From Burkholderia sp. MS389 (GTDB lineage: Bacteria > Pseudomonadota > Gammaproteobacteria > Burkholderiales > Burkholderiaceae): a stretch of 64,000 bases of DNA. The DNA is taken from positions 3,100,001-3,164,000 of the forward strand of contig NZ_CP045994.1 of assembly GCF_016899425.1 (NCBI RefSeq), written 5' to 3'. The notes beneath the pieces were generated by a model. That model worked only from the letters and a program-made list of their open reading frames with translations, did not search any database and was not told the DNA's origin. The position numbers were made by a program, and so were the translations under genes. Every line of letters begins with the position of its first letter. The first letter of the stretch is position 1. Shown here one piece after another: positions 1 through 9,264 of the stretch.

Positions 1-276
1 GGTGATCACGCGCACGCGCACGCCGCGCTGCGCCGCGCGGATCAGCGCGTCCGACACCGGGCGGCCGGCCTCGTCGTCGCAGAAGATGTAGGTTTCGAGC
101 ATCACCTGCTCGCGGGCGGCGTCGATCCGATCGATCAGCGCGTGGAAGAATTCACCGCCGGTTTCGCACAGCCGCACGGTGTTGCCGGCCGTAAACGCGA
201 GCCGCGACGCGGAGCCGCGCTCCTGCAGGAACATCTGCCGCAATTGCGCGAAACGCTTGCGGGTCTCCGCATTCAT
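1..276 (-). CDS. clsB: Cardiolipin synthase ClsB, N-terminal part (cut by window edge)
   Basis: Only the first 92 codons are inside the window; the frame runs open off the left edge. The residues match the start of ClsB-type phospholipase D enzymes, which join two phospholipids to make cardiolipin at the inner membrane. The visible part ends in the first PLD repeat fold (LIDRIDAAREQVMLETYIF, then a region rich in Arg/Val). The catalytic HKD motifs lie outside the window. The ATG at 276 overlaps the nudB stop codon in an ATGA junction, so translation is probably coupled to nudB. Family assignment rests on this N-terminus plus gene order. Confidence 0.75.
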   Translation of the reverse strand, partial: MNAETRKRFAQLRQMFLQERGSASRLAFTAGNTVRLCETGGEFFHALIDRIDAAREQVMLETYIFCDDEAGRPVSDALIRAAQRGVRVRVIT

Positions 277-767
277 GCGGACGAACCGTGCGGCGCACGC
301 ATGAGGGCCACGCGCGCGGGCAATTGCAGGATCGCCTCGGCGTTCGACGGCGAGAAGCAGCGCGCGGCCGCCTCGCGGAACGGCAGCCACGCATGGTCGA
401 CATGCTCGCGCGGCGACAGCGTCACGTCGACGCGATGCGGCACGCACAGGCCGAACCAGTGCTCGACGTTGCGCGTGACGCCCGGCGCATAGCGATGCAG
501 GTATTGCGGATAGATCGTGTATTCGATCCGGTGATGCCAGTCGACGAGCGCGGTGGCCGGCACGTCCGGCGTGCCGACCGCGATGCCGGTTTCCTCGGCC
601 ACTTCGCGTGCGGCGGTGAGCGTGAGCGGCTCGTCGAGCGCGTCCTTCGAGCCGGTGACCGATTGCCAGAAATCGGGCTGGTCGGCACGCTTGATCACGA
701 GCACGTCGAGTTCGGGCGTGTAGATCACGACGAGAACGGATTCGGGGATTTTCGGCGGCTTCGTCAT
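273..767 (-). CDS. nudB: Dihydroneopterin triphosphate diphosphatase (Nudix)
   Basis: A Nudix hydrolase of 164 residues. NudB removes pyrophosphate from dihydroneopterin triphosphate in folate synthesis. The N-terminal KIPESVLVVIYTP segment and the FWQSVTGS motif are typical of NudB. The Nudix box follows with REVAEETGI as its core; the spacing between the leading Gly and the first Glu is one residue longer than the consensus GX5E, while the E-X7-REUXEE part is intact. The ATG at 767 was chosen; an in-frame GTG lies 18 bases upstream (785), and no strong ribosome binding site separates them. It lies downstream of the aspS terminator and overlaps clsB by four bases. Confidence 0.88.
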   Translation of the reverse strand: MTKPPKIPESVLVVIYTPELDVLVIKRADQPDFWQSVTGSKDALDEPLTLTAAREVAEETGIAVGTPDVPATALVDWHHRIEYTIYPQYLHRYAPGVTRNVEHWFGLCVPHRVDVTLSPREHVDHAWLPFREAAARCFSPSNAEAILQLPARVALMRAPHGSSA

Positions 768-840
768 CTTGGTTTCATGCGGCACAGGGCCGTGCGCGGG
801 GCCTGTGCCCGAACGTGCGGCAAGTGCTGCGACTGTACCG

Positions 841-876
841 CAAAAAACGAAAAAGGCGCACCACGGCGCCTTTTCG
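841..876 (-). terminator. Intrinsic terminator after aspS
   Basis: An inverted repeat (AAAAGGCGC / GCGCCTTTT arms around a short ACCACG-type loop) lies about 50 bases past the aspS stop. Read on the minus strand the stem is followed by TTTTTCGTTTTTT, a good U tract. The plus-strand reading also has four T's, so it could be weakly bidirectional. nudB-clsB therefore probably has its own promoter in the space between this hairpin and nudB. Confidence 0.75.
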
Positions 877-926
877 TTGGATGTCGCGCGCGCGTCGCCG
901 CGCGCACGACCGGGTGCGAAAACGCG

Positions 927-2729
927 TTACGCCTTCGGCTGCTCCGGCTGACGCAGACGGATGTGCAGCTCGCGCAGCTGACGCTCGTCGACCGGGCTCG
1001 GCGCCTGCGTGAGCAGATCCTGCGCACGCTGGGTCTTCGGGAATGCGATCACGTCGCGGATCGAATCGGCGCCGGCCATCATCGTGACGATGCGGTCGAG
1101 ACCGAATGCGATACCGCCGTGCGGCGGCGCGCCGTACTGCAGCGCGTCCAGCAGGAAGCCGAACTTCAGTTGCGCCTCTTCCGCGCCGATCTTCAGTGCG
1201 CGGAACACCTTGCTCTGCACTTCCTCGCGGTGGATACGCACCGAGCCGCCGCCGATTTCCCAGCCGTTCAGCACCATGTCGTACGCCTTCGCGAGGCAGC
1301 GGCCCGGGTCGGTCTCGAGATACTCGAGGTGCTCGTCCTTCGGGCTCGTGAACGGGTGGTGCGCGGCGACGTAGCGCGCGTCTTCGTCGTCGTATTCGAA
1401 CATCGGGAAGTCGACGACCCACAGCGGCTTCCAGCCGGCCTGGACGAGGCCATTCGCCTTGCCGAATTCCGAATGGCCGATCTTCAGGCGCAGCGCGCCG
1501 AGGCTGTCGTTGACGACCTTCGCGCGATCGGCCGCGAAGAAGATGATGTCGCCGTCTTCAGCGCCGGTACGCTCGAGGATCGCCGCGATCGACGCGTCGT
1601 GCAGGTTCTTCACGATCGGGCTTTGCAGGCCGTCGCGGCCCTTCGCCTTCTCGTTGACCTTGATCCAGGCGAGGCCCTTCGCGCCGTAGATGCGCACGAA
1701 TTCCGTGTAGCCGTCGATGTCGCCGCGCGACAGCTCGCCGCCCTTCGGCACGCGCAGCGCCGCGACGCGGCCGTCCTTCGCGTTGGCCGGCGTGCTGAAC
1801 ACCTTGAAGTCGACGTCCTTCATCGCGTCGGTCAGCTCGGTGAATTCGAGCTGCACGCGCAGGTCCGGCTTGTCCGAACCGAAACGCGCCATCGCTTCCG
1901 AGTACGGCATCACCGGGAATGTCGCGTCGAGTTCGACGTCGATCGTCGTCTTGAAGATGTGACGGATCATGTCTTCGAACAGATCGCGGATTTCCTGCTC
2001 GCCGAGGAACGACGTTTCGCAGTCGATCTGCGTGAATTCCGGCTGACGGTCGGCGCGGAGATCCTCGTCGCGGAAGCACTTGGTGATCTGGTAGTAACGG
2101 TCGAAGTTCGCGACCATCAGCAGCTGCTTGAACAGCTGCGGCGACTGCGGCAGCGCGAAGAACTGGCCGGCGTTCACGCGCGACGGCACGAGGTAGTCGC
2201 GCGCGCCTTCCGGCGTGCTCTTCGTCAGCATCGGTGTTTCGATGTCGATGAAGCCCTGCTCGTCGAGATACTTGCGCGCCTCGATCGCGACGCGGTAGCG
2301 CAGGCGCAGGTTGTGCTGCATCTGCGGGCGGCGCAGGTCGAGCACGCGGTGCGTGAGGCGCGTCGTTTCCGACAGGTTGTCGTCGTCGAGCTGGAACGGC
2401 GGCGTGACCGACGCGTTCAGCACGTTCAGTTCGTGGCACAGCACTTCGATCTTGCCGCTCTTCAGGCCGGCGTTGACCGTGCCTTCCGGACGGTTGCGCA
2501 CGAGGCCCTTGATCTGCACGCAGAACTCGTTGCGCACGCCTTCGGCGGTCGCGAACATTTCCGCGCGATCCGGGTCGCACACCACCTGCACGAGGCCTTC
2601 ACGATCGCGCAGGTCGATGAAGATCACACCGCCGTGATCGCGGCGGCGCTGCACCCAGCCGCACAGCGACACGGTTTGGCCCAGCAGGTGTTCGGTCACG
2701 AGACCGCAGTATTCAGTACGCATCGACAT
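927..2729 (-). CDS. aspS: Aspartyl-tRNA synthetase (probably Asp/Asn non-discriminating)
   Basis: Class IIb aminoacyl-tRNA synthetase, 600 residues, the normal bacterial length. Order: N-terminal OB-fold anticodon domain (about 1-110, with [10 protein letters not shown]), hinge and catalytic core with motif 2 ([14 protein letters not shown]), the bacterial GAD insertion in the middle, and motif 3 near the C-terminus ([10 protein letters not shown]). It charges tRNA-Asp with aspartate. His32 in the RRRDHGG motif is the residue type linked to relaxed enzymes that also charge tRNA-Asn; Burkholderia generally lack AsnRS and use GatCAB, so the non-discriminating form is expected (family knowledge, not shown here). 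Follows DUF502 with a 67-base gap, ends at a terminator. Confidence 0.97.
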   Translation of the reverse strand: MSMRTEYCGLVTEHLLGQTVSLCGWVQRRRDHGGVIFIDLRDREGLVQVVCDPDRAEMFATAEGVRNEFCVQIKGLVRNRPEGTVNAGLKSGKIEVLCHELNVLNASVTPPFQLDDDNLSETTRLTHRVLDLRRPQMQHNLRLRYRVAIEARKYLDEQGFIDIETPMLTKSTPEGARDYLVPSRVNAGQFFALPQSPQLFKQLLMVANFDRYYQITKCFRDEDLRADRQPEFTQIDCETSFLGEQEIRDLFEDMIRHIFKTTIDVELDATFPVMPYSEAMARFGSDKPDLRVQLEFTELTDAMKDVDFKVFSTPANAKDGRVAALRVPKGGELSRGDIDGYTEFVRIYGAKGLAWIKVNEKAKGRDGLQSPIVKNLHDASIAAILERTGAEDGDIIFFAADRAKVVNDSLGALRLKIGHSEFGKANGLVQAGWKPLWVVDFPMFEYDDEDARYVAAHHPFTSPKDEHLEYLETDPGRCLAKAYDMVLNGWEIGGGSVRIHREEVQSKVFRALKIGAEEAQLKFGFLLDALQYGAPPHGGIAFGLDRIVTMMAGADSIRDVIAFPKTQRAQDLLTQAPSPVDERQLRELHIRLRQPEQPKA

Positions 2730-2796
2730 GATGTTTGCTTTCGTTCGGTTTGATCAACGGGCGCCGCAACGCGCGGCCCGGGCGATGATTCTTTAC

Positions 2797-3447
2797 TTAC
2801 AGCGGCGGCTCGACGGGACGACGGGCGGGCGCCGGAGCCGGCGCCGAAGGCGCCACGACGCCCATCGAGACGATGTACTTGAGCGCGGCATCGACCGACA
2901 TGTCGAGTTCGATGACTTCGCTCTTCGGCAACATCAGGAAGAAGCCCGACGTCGGGTTCGGCGTCGTGGGCACGTACACGCTCACGTACTCTTCCGTCAG
3001 ATGGTTGACCACGTCGCCGCCGGGCGTGCCGGTCAGAAACGCGATCGTATACGAGCCGCGGCGCGGGTATTCGATCAGCAGCGCCTTGCGGAATGCGTTG
3101 CCGCTACTCGACAGCAGCGTGTCCGATACCTGCTTGACGCTCGTGTAGATCGGCCCGACGACCGGGATGTGACGCACGACCGCGTTCCACCACGTGACGA
3201 GCTTCTGGCCGATGAAGTTCTGCGTGGCCAGTCCGACGACGAAGATGAACGCGAGCGTCAGCACCGCGCCGATCCCCGGCAGATGGAAGCCGAGCATCCG
3301 CTCGGGCTGCCACGATTCGGGCAGCAGGAGCAGCGTCTGGTCCATCGTGCCGATGATGAGGCCGAGCACCCACAGCGTGATCGCGAGCGGGACGAGAACC
3401 AGCAAGCCGGTCAGGAACACCGTTTTCAGGGTCGTCTTTTTCATCAT
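2797..3447 (-). CDS. DUF502 family inner-membrane protein
   Basis: A 216-residue protein of the DUF502 family, whose function is not established. Two hydrophobic segments (about residues 6-32 and 55-80) give a membrane anchor; a conserved soluble part follows, with the family signature around GPIYTSVKQV and a GTPGGDVVNHLTEEYVSVYV stretch. The C-terminus is a Pro/Ala tail. Two consecutive ATG codons (3447 and 3444) open the gene. It sits between fmdB (61-base gap) and aspS (67-base gap) on the same strand, so the three are probably one transcript. The role of DUF502 next to aspS is unknown. Confidence 0.88.
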   Translation of the reverse strand: MMKKTTLKTVFLTGLLVLVPLAITLWVLGLIIGTMDQTLLLLPESWQPERMLGFHLPGIGAVLTLAFIFVVGLATQNFIGQKLVTWWNAVVRHIPVVGPIYTSVKQVSDTLLSSSGNAFRKALLIEYPRRGSYTIAFLTGTPGGDVVNHLTEEYVSVYVPTTPNPTSGFFLMLPKSEVIELDMSVDAALKYIVSMGVVAPSAPAPAPARRPVEPPL

Positions 3448-3508
3448 CTGCCGTCAATGAACCGCGCCGGAAGCGCGGGTTGGTCGCGACCCGGCCGGGC
3501 CGCGACGA

Positions 3509-3871
3509 TCAAGTGCCGGCGGCGGGCGCCGCAGCCGGTGCCGGCGCGGCGCTCGTCGTCGTGGTGCTGCCCGCACTGCCCGAACTGCTCGTCGCAGCCG
3601 GCGCGGCCGCGGCCGGTGCGGCTTCCGCCGCGGGTGCCGCCGGCGCCGCGTCGCCCGACGCGGTCGCCGGTGCGCTGGCGCCGCCCGAGCCGCCGCGAAA
3701 ATCGGTGACATACCACCCCGAGCCCTTCAGCTGGAAACCGGCGGCAGTCACCTGTTTGCGAAAAGCATCCTTCCCGCATTCAGGGCATTGCGACAGCGGC
3801 GCGTCGCTCATCTTCTGGAGCACGTCCTTCGCGAAACCGCACGCTTCGCATCGATAGGCGTAGATCGGCAT
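3509..3871 (-). CDS. FmdB family zinc-ribbon protein
   Basis: Short protein of 120 residues starting MPIYAYRC, the hallmark of the FmdB/CxxC_CxxC_SSSS family. Four cysteines (C8, C11, C29, C32) form a zinc ribbon; a conserved GFQLKGSGWY motif follows. From about residue 62 the chain is a low-complexity Ala/Ser/Thr/Pro tail, which varies between species and is unlikely to fold. Family members are proposed regulators but their target is unknown. The ATG at 3871 is preferred over an upstream in-frame codon at 3907 because the family begins exactly at MPIY. First gene of the fmdB-DUF502-aspS run. Confidence 0.88.
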   Translation of the reverse strand: MPIYAYRCEACGFAKDVLQKMSDAPLSQCPECGKDAFRKQVTAAGFQLKGSGWYVTDFRGGSGGASAPATASGDAAPAAPAAEAAPAAAAPAATSSSGSAGSTTTTSAAPAPAAAPAAGT

Positions 3872-3966
3872 GATATTTTTCCCGCAGAAACTGGAAACGG
3901 CTTGCAAAACCTTGAATTATAGCCGAAACCCCGGCCCGCTCCGGCAACGGCCGCGACGCGCGCGCA

Positions 3967-4593
3967 TCAGCGGCGACGCCACGTGAGCCAGCGCTCGTGC
4001 CCGTCGAACACGGCCAGCGAATCGGTCACGGGCAGATCCTCGATCAGCTCGAAGTGCGGCGCGAGCAGCGCGTCGAGTTCGGCTCGCTCGATCCCGAACG
4101 GCGGCCCTTTCGGTTTCGCCACCACGAAGAAATAACCGGCCAGCAATCCGCCCGCGGGCAGCAGCTCGGCCATCCGCGCCGCATAGCTCGCGCGCAGGCT
4201 CGGCGGCAGCGCGCACAGGAACGCGCGCTCGTACACCCACTGCACATCGAACGGCGGCTGGTACTGGAAAAAATCGGCCTGCTCGACGACGTCCGCATGC
4301 GCACCGAGCTGCGCCTTCGCCGCAGCGACCGCCTGCGCGGCGAAATCGATCGCGCGCACCGGCCAGCCGGCCTGCGCGAGCCATCCGGCCTCCTGCGCAC
4401 TGCCGCAGCCCGGGATCAGCACCGCACACGGGTCGCGCCGCTGCGCGAACGCGCGAAACCCGTCCGGCACACCGCCGAATTCCCACGGCGTCACGCCTCG
4501 CTCGAAGCGCTCGTCCCAGAACGACGCGCTGCCGGGGTCGCGCGTCGCGAAATCGGCGGCGCTCGACGCGGACGGCTGTTTCGGTTCGGACAT
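3967..4593 (-). CDS. TPMT-family SAM-dependent methyltransferase
   Basis: 208 residues resembling thiopurine/thiol methyltransferases. The SAM-binding motif I is PGCGSAQEAGWLA (61-73), followed by the acidic residue of motif II (D83). The N-terminal FWDERFERGVTPWEFG segment with conserved tryptophans is typical of the TPMT family. Bacterial members methylate thiols, thiocyanate, or selenium and tellurium compounds; the substrate here cannot be told. An AAAGGAG site lies about six bases before the ATG at 4593. The gene starts 17 bases after ubiB ends and is probably the last of that transcript, although no chemical link to ubiquinone is evident. Confidence 0.82.
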   Translation of the reverse strand: MSEPKQPSASSAADFATRDPGSASFWDERFERGVTPWEFGGVPDGFRAFAQRRDPCAVLIPGCGSAQEAGWLAQAGWPVRAIDFAAQAVAAAKAQLGAHADVVEQADFFQYQPPFDVQWVYERAFLCALPPSLRASYAARMAELLPAGGLLAGYFFVVAKPKGPPFGIERAELDALLAPHFELIEDLPVTDSLAVFDGHERWLTWRRR

Positions 4594-4610
4594 CGCGTGG
4601 CTCCTTTCGG

Positions 4611-6188
4611 TCAGGCGCCGTACGCGAGCGCGAGCAGCACGCGCGCGACGAGCGCCCCGACGCCGACGGCCAGGCCGAAGATCAGCAACGCCTGCAGCAG
4701 CCGGTTCGTCCGTTTCTGCTCGACGAGGACCTGACGCATCAGCTCCTCGCTCGCGGCGCGCGGCGCGTCGTGGCGCGCGGCCATCGCATGGTGGATCAGG
4801 CGCGGCAGTTGCGGCAGCGTCTTGCTCCACTGCGGCGCCTCGACCTTGAACCGCTCGTACCAGCCGCGCAGGCCGATCTGCTCGGTCATCCAGCGCTCGA
4901 GATACGGCTTCGCGGTCTTCCACAGGTCGAGTTCGGGGTCGAGCGAGCGGCCGAGCCCCTCGACGTTCAGCATCGTCTTCTGCAGCAGCACGAGCTGCGG
5001 CTGGATCTCGACGTTGAAGCGGCGCGACGTCGAGAACAGGCGCATCAGCACCTGGCCGAGCGAGATGTCCTTCAGCGCGCGATCGAAATACGGCTCGCAC
5101 ACCGCGCGGATCGCGCTTTCGAGCTCCTCGACGCGCGTCTCGGGCGGCACCCAGCCCGATTCGAGGTGAAGCGTCGCGACGCGGTGGTAGTCGCGCTTGA
5201 AGAACGCGAGGAAGTTCTGCGCGAGGTAGTTCTTGTCGAAATCGGACAGCGCGCCGACGATCCCGAAATCGAGCGCGATATAGCGGCCGAACGTGTTCGG
5301 GTCGAGGCTCACCTGGATGTTGCCGGGGTGCATGTCCGCATGGAAGAAACCGTCGCGGAACACCTGCGTGAAGAAGATCTCGACGCCTTCGCGCGCGAGC
5401 TTCTTGATGTCGACGCCGGCCGAGCGCAGTGTCTCGACCTGGCTGATCGGCACGCCGGTCATGCGCTCCATCACGAGCACCTGCGACGTCGAGAAATCCC
5501 AGAACATCTCGGGCACGAGCAGCAGGTCGAGGCCCGCGAAGTTGCGGCGCAGCTGGCTGCCGTTCGCGGCCTCGCGCATCAGGTCGAGCTCGTCGTGCAG
5601 GTACTTGTCGAATTCGGCGACGACCTCGCGCGGCTTCAGGCGCCGGCCGTCGGCCCACATGCGTTCGGTCCACGTCGCGATGTCGCGCATCAGCGCGAGG
5701 TCGGAATCGATCACCGGCAGCATGTTCGGCCGCAGCACCTTGACGGCGACGGCCTTGCCCGCGTGCACGCCCTGCTTCAGCTTCGCGAAATGCACCTGCG
5801 CGATCGATGCGCTCGCGATCGGCTCGCGCTCGAATTCGTCGAACAGCTCGTCGACCGGCGCGCCGAGCGACTTCTCGATGATCGCGATCGCGACGGCCGA
5901 ATCGAACGGCGGCACCTGATCCTGCAGCTTCGCGAGTTCGTTCGCGAAATCGACCGACAGCAGGTCGCGGCGCGTCGACAACACCTGGCCGAACTTCACG
6001 AAGATCGGGCCGAGGCTTTCGAGCGCGTGGCGCAGCCGCACGGCGGGCGGATCGGAGTAACGGCGACCGATCGTCGTGATCCGCAGCAGCAGCTTCACGC
6101 GCCGGTCGTCGATCCGGGACAGCATCACTTCGTCGAGACCAAAGCGGATGACGGTGTAGACAATCTTGATGAAACGGAAAATGCGCAT
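4611..6188 (-). CDS. ubiB: Ubiquinone biosynthesis kinase-like protein UbiB
   Basis: 525 residues, family-typical length. UbiB belongs to the ABC1/ADCK atypical kinase-like family and is needed for ubiquinone synthesis, probably by ATPase-driven handling of lipid intermediates. Visible: the family KxGQ motif (K65-Q68), the Ala-rich nucleotide loop (about 124-133), the conserved lysine in AVAVK (K150), the catalytic-loop equivalent HADMHPGN (283-290) and DFG (307-309). Two C-terminal membrane helices (about 498-523) anchor it. It starts 12 bases after ubiJ ends, so the two are almost certainly co-transcribed. Confidence 0.96.
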   Translation of the reverse strand: MRIFRFIKIVYTVIRFGLDEVMLSRIDDRRVKLLLRITTIGRRYSDPPAVRLRHALESLGPIFVKFGQVLSTRRDLLSVDFANELAKLQDQVPPFDSAVAIAIIEKSLGAPVDELFDEFEREPIASASIAQVHFAKLKQGVHAGKAVAVKVLRPNMLPVIDSDLALMRDIATWTERMWADGRRLKPREVVAEFDKYLHDELDLMREAANGSQLRRNFAGLDLLLVPEMFWDFSTSQVLVMERMTGVPISQVETLRSAGVDIKKLAREGVEIFFTQVFRDGFFHADMHPGNIQVSLDPNTFGRYIALDFGIVGALSDFDKNYLAQNFLAFFKRDYHRVATLHLESGWVPPETRVEELESAIRAVCEPYFDRALKDISLGQVLMRLFSTSRRFNVEIQPQLVLLQKTMLNVEGLGRSLDPELDLWKTAKPYLERWMTEQIGLRGWYERFKVEAPQWSKTLPQLPRLIHHAMAARHDAPRAASEELMRQVLVEQKRTNRLLQALLIFGLAVGVGALVARVLLALAYGA

Positions 6189-6200
6189 GCCCTGCGGCCC

Positions 6201-6827
6201 TCAGTGCGCGCCGCGCGGGCTGGAACCCGTGCGCGCGCCGATTTTTTGTTCGAGTCGCTCGACCCGCTTTTCGACCCGCGCGAGCGCATCGCGTGCGCGC
6301 GCCAGTTCGGCGTCGAAGCCGCCGAGCGACGCACGCCGGACGACTTGCGGGTTCTCGTCGAGCCAGTATTCGGCGACGGAGTCGAGCACGTTGCGTCCGG
6401 TGCGGCGCGCGCGCGCGCCGGCATCGCGCACGACCGTCGCGATCCGGTACGCCGCCGCGTCGCCGACCAGCTTCGCGAGATCTTCTTCCGGTTCCCAGCG
6501 CAGATGCTCGGCCAGTTTCGCGATCTGCGTCGCGAATTCCGCGTCGCCCTCGATCTTCACGTGCTTCATCACGGCGGCCTGGCCGCCCTGCAGGAACGCG
6601 GCGACCGTATCGCCGGCGAGCGCGATCGACACGTCGACCTGTTGCGCATCGTGTGCGTCGACAGCCGACAGATAGCCGTCGGGCTGCACCAGCAGCGTGA
6701 GCGTGACGGGAGGCACGTCGATCCGGGCAGTCTTGCCCGCATAGGGAATCAGGCGGTCACGCGCCCACGATTCGCGCGCGAGCAGGTGATTGACGGCAGC
6801 AGCAAAAGGCTTGGCGGCAAAGGTCAT
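6201..6827 (-). CDS. ubiJ: Ubiquinone biosynthesis accessory factor UbiJ (SCP2 domain)
   Basis: 208 residues with an N-terminal SCP2-type lipid-binding fold (about 15-110) and a C-terminal coiled region with charged heptads (about 170-200). UbiJ binds the octaprenyl-phenol intermediates and organises the soluble Ubi complex. Gene order ubiE...ubiJ-ubiB supports the call. The ATG at 6827 has no clear Shine-Dalgarno and lies only a few bases after the T tract of a strong terminator hairpin (see 6835-6880), which is unusual. No other plausible start lies nearby: the next in-frame methionine falls in the middle of the SCP2 domain. Confidence 0.9.
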   Translation of the reverse strand: MTFAAKPFAAAVNHLLARESWARDRLIPYAGKTARIDVPPVTLTLLVQPDGYLSAVDAHDAQQVDVSIALAGDTVAAFLQGGQAAVMKHVKIEGDAEFATQIAKLAEHLRWEPEEDLAKLVGDAAAYRIATVVRDAGARARRTGRNVLDSVAEYWLDENPQVVRRASLGGFDAELARARDALARVEKRVERLEQKIGARTGSSPRGAH

Positions 6828-6834
6828 CGGCTGG

Positions 6835-6880
6835 GAAAGAAAAAACCCGCGCAGGCCGGGCGCCCACGCGGGTTTCTATT
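6835..6880 (-). terminator. Strong intrinsic terminator immediately 5' of ubiJ
   Basis: On the minus strand AAACCCGCG and CGCGGGTTT pair around a 15-base G/C loop, followed by TTTTTTCTTT. This is a textbook factor-independent terminator. It lies about 110 bases downstream of the Tim44-like gene and its U tract ends about 10 bases before the ubiJ start codon, leaving no space for a promoter between them. Confidence 0.85.
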
Positions 6881-6990
6881 GTAACGTCGGATCGATGGCA
6901 GACCGTGCCTGACCGTACACCCGGGCGGCAAGCGGTCGCAGTGCGGCGGCCGTCGCCCGGGTGCCCGGCGGCGCGGGCCGCCGGCCACGC

Positions 6991-8025
6991 TCAGTGCGTG
7001 TTGATCTGCTGGATACCCGCGAGCAGCCAGCCCTGGCTGCCCGACTTCGACAGGTTCCACACCTCGTCGAACGGTGCGGCCGACGTATTCGCCGATTCGC
7101 GGATCAGGCCATGGAAGCGCACGCTCGCCGACTGCTCGATGCCGCGATCCTCGATCGCGACCAGTTCCGCGTCGAGCTGCACGACGTCGGTCTGGTTCGC
7201 GTCGTTGCCGCGCGAATCGAGGTCGATCTTGATCTCGGCGAACATTTCGGGCGTCGTGAACTCGCGGATGTCGGCCAGGTTGCCCTGGTCCCACGCGGCC
7301 TGCAGGCGCACGAAATAGACTTTCGCGCTGCGCAGAAACGCTTCGGTGTCGAAGCCGGCCGGCACTTGAAGCGGCGCAGCCGCCATCGCGCCTGCCGCGC
7401 CGGCGGCCGCCGCACCGCCGCCGAACACGCCCTGCGCTTCATTGGCATAGCTGCTGCCGCTGCCCGCGTAGTTGCCGCCGGTGTTGCCCTGCTGGAACGA
7501 GGGGCTTTGCGAATAGCCGCCCGACGACGACGAAGCGCCGCCGACCGAATATGCCGGCTCCTGCGGGCGACGGCGGTTCATGAACTTGCGGACCAGCCAG
7601 ATGCCGACCATCGCGAGCAACGCGATCACGATGACGTTCGCCATCATGCTCGCGAACGCGCCACCGAGGCCGAAGTGCGACAGCAGCGCCGCGATGCCGA
7701 GACCGGCCGCGAGACCGGCGATCGGCCCGAGCCAGCGCGAGCGGTTGGGCTGCGCGGCCGGCGTGGGCGCGGCCGGGTTCGTACGCTGCGCCTGCGACGG
7801 CGCGGCCTGCTGCATCGGCTGCTGCGCGGGCGGCGTGGCCTGGCGCTGCGTGACGGTGGAGCTCTGGCGGCCGATGCTGCGCCCGCCGCCCATGCGCTTC
7901 GCTTCGGCGTCGAGCGATGCGAACGTGCCGGCCGTGAGCAGGCCGACCATCAGCAGCGTGCCGACCCGTCGAGCCCACGGCTTCGACGGCTTGCTACGGT
8001 TGAACAACGAACGCGATTCAGACAT
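6991..8025 (-). CDS. Tim44-like domain membrane protein
   Basis: 344 residues. An N-terminal hydrophobic segment (about 19-41) and two further membrane helices (about 100-145) are separated and followed by low-complexity Gln/Pro/Ala and Gly/Ser linkers. The C-terminal third (about 220-344) is a Tim44-like domain of the cystatin-like fold (FDTEAFLRSAKVYFVRLQAAW). Bacterial Tim44-like proteins are membrane-associated and of unknown role; mitochondrial Tim44 recruits Hsp70 to the import channel. It lies between ubiE and ubiJ in the same direction, a conserved arrangement in beta-proteobacteria as far as I recall. Confidence 0.85.
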   Translation of the reverse strand: MSESRSLFNRSKPSKPWARRVGTLLMVGLLTAGTFASLDAEAKRMGGGRSIGRQSSTVTQRQATPPAQQPMQQAAPSQAQRTNPAAPTPAAQPNRSRWLGPIAGLAAGLGIAALLSHFGLGGAFASMMANVIVIALLAMVGIWLVRKFMNRRRPQEPAYSVGGASSSSGGYSQSPSFQQGNTGGNYAGSGSSYANEAQGVFGGGAAAAGAAGAMAAAPLQVPAGFDTEAFLRSAKVYFVRLQAAWDQGNLADIREFTTPEMFAEIKIDLDSRGNDANQTDVVQLDAELVAIEDRGIEQSASVRFHGLIRESANTSAAPFDEVWNLSKSGSQGWLLAGIQQINTH

Positions 8026-8066
8026 CAGCTTCTCCGAATGTAAGACGAATGTAGGGAAAGAACCCC

Positions 8067-8798
8067 TTAGTACTTGGTCCCTAGGTGTAAAGCTACCACG
8101 CCACCTGACAAATTGTAATATTTGACGGCATCGAGGCCCGCTTGTTCCATCATCGTCTTCAGCGTGTCCTGATCGGGGTGCATCCGGATAGATTCAGCAA
8201 GATACCGATAACTTTCAGCATCTTTCGCGAACTTGTCGCCAAGCCACGGTAATACTTTGAAAGAATACAGGTCGTACGCTTTTTTAAGCGGATCCCAGAC
8301 TTTCGAGAATTCCAGCACCATCACGCGGCCGCCGGGCTTCGTCACGCGGCGCATCTCGGCGAGCGCGGCATCCTTGTGCGTCATGTTGCGCAGCCCGAAC
8401 GCGACCGTGACCACGTCGAAGTAGTTGTCCGGAAACGGAATTTTCTCGGCGTCGCACAGCAGCGACGGCGTCACGACGCCCTTGTCGAGCAGCCGGTCGC
8501 GGCCGACGCGCAGCATCGATTCGTTGATGTCGGTATGCCAGACCTCGCCCGTCGGCCCGGCCGCCTTCGCGAACGACTTGGTCAAGTCGCCGGTGCCGGC
8601 CGCGATGTCGAGCACCTTGAAGCCGGGGCGCACGTTCGCCTGCGCGATCGTGAACGCCTTCCACGCGCGGTGCATGCCCGCCGACATCAGGTCGTTCATC
8701 AGATCGTAGTTGCTCGCGACCGAATGAAACACGCCCGCCACTTTCTTCGCTTTTTCGTTTTCCTCGACGCTTTCGAAGCCGAAGTGGGTTTTGCTCAT
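8067..8798 (-). CDS. ubiE: UbiE C-methyltransferase (ubiquinone/menaquinone)
   Basis: 243 residues. UbiE methylates the benzoquinol ring (2-polyprenyl-6-methoxybenzoquinol) using SAM. The N-terminal [18 protein letters not shown] motif, the SAM loop [12 protein letters not shown] (62-73), and the second family signature around [16 protein letters not shown] are all present, and length matches E. coli UbiE. The gene begins after the DUF971 gene and its hairpin and is followed at 41 bases by the Tim44-like gene. Base composition at its 3' end is slightly more AT-rich than the surroundings. Confidence 0.97.
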   Translation of the reverse strand: MSKTHFGFESVEENEKAKKVAGVFHSVASNYDLMNDLMSAGMHRAWKAFTIAQANVRPGFKVLDIAAGTGDLTKSFAKAAGPTGEVWHTDINESMLRVGRDRLLDKGVVTPSLLCDAEKIPFPDNYFDVVTVAFGLRNMTHKDAALAEMRRVTKPGGRVMVLEFSKVWDPLKKAYDLYSFKVLPWLGDKFAKDAESYRYLAESIRMHPDQDTLKTMMEQAGLDAVKYYNLSGGVVALHLGTKY

Positions 8799-8821
8799 CG
8801 CGTTGATCCTCAGTAAATGGC

Positions 8822-8848
8822 AAGACGGCGCCGAGCGGGCGCCGTCGA
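8822..8848 (-). terminator. Hairpin after the DUF971 gene
   Basis: A perfect 9-bp stem, GACGGCGCC / GGCGCCGTC, with a 5-base loop lies directly downstream of the DUF971 stop codon and upstream of ubiE. On the minus strand it is followed by a broken T-rich stretch (TTGCCATTT), so termination is likely but not certain. Confidence 0.55.
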
Positions 8849-8850
8849 TT

Positions 8851-9264
8851 TCAGTGGCAGTGGCCGTGCGGCGCTGCGGCTGCCGGCATCGGCGCGTCGC
8901 GCTCGACGCCCGCCGCCTTCAGTTTGTCGAAATAGTCGCGCCACAGCGCGTCCTGCTGCGTCGCCAGTTCGTACAGCAGGTCCCACGAGTAGATGCCGGT
9001 CGAATGGCCGTCGGAGAACGTCGGCTGCAGCGCGTAGTTGCCGACGCCCTCGAGCGCGGTGATCGTCACTTCGCGCTTGCCGGTCTGCAACGTCTCCTGG
9101 CCGGGCCCGTGGCCGCGCACCTCGGCCGACGGCGAATAGACGCGCATCAGCTCGAACGGAATCCGGTAACTCTCGCCGTTCGGGTACTGCAATTCGAGCA
9201 CGCGCGACACCGCGTGCACGACGACGCCGGACGGAATCGGCGTCGTGGAAGTCAAACCGCTCAT
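8851..9264 (-). CDS. DUF971 (gamma-butyrobetaine hydroxylase-like N-terminal) protein
   Basis: 137 residues. The core matches the DUF971 fold also found at the N-terminus of gamma-butyrobetaine hydroxylase: [31 protein letters not shown], then a [22 protein letters not shown] motif. The C-terminus ends in a His-rich tail (HGHCH), which might bind a metal. Stand-alone DUF971 proteins have been linked to Fe-S cluster or metal handling, but no function is proven for this one. Its ATG (9264) overlaps the stop of the HIT gene in an ATGA junction, so the two are translationally coupled. Confidence 0.85.
   Translation of the reverse strand: MSGLTSTTPIPSGVVVHAVSRVLELQYPNGESYRIPFELMRVYSPSAEVRGHGPGQETLQTGKREVTITALEGVGNYALQPTFSDGHSTGIYSWDLLYELATQQDALWRDYFDKLKAAGVERDAPMPAAAAPHGHCH

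Noticed and set aside
288-2753. Long plus-strand open frame antisense to aspS, and similar giant antisense frames at 9782-14122, 18577-20583 and 60086-63487
   Set aside because: They are Arg/Ala/His-rich, mirror the codon bias of the real gene on the other strand, and contain no recognisable domain. This is the usual high-GC artefact.
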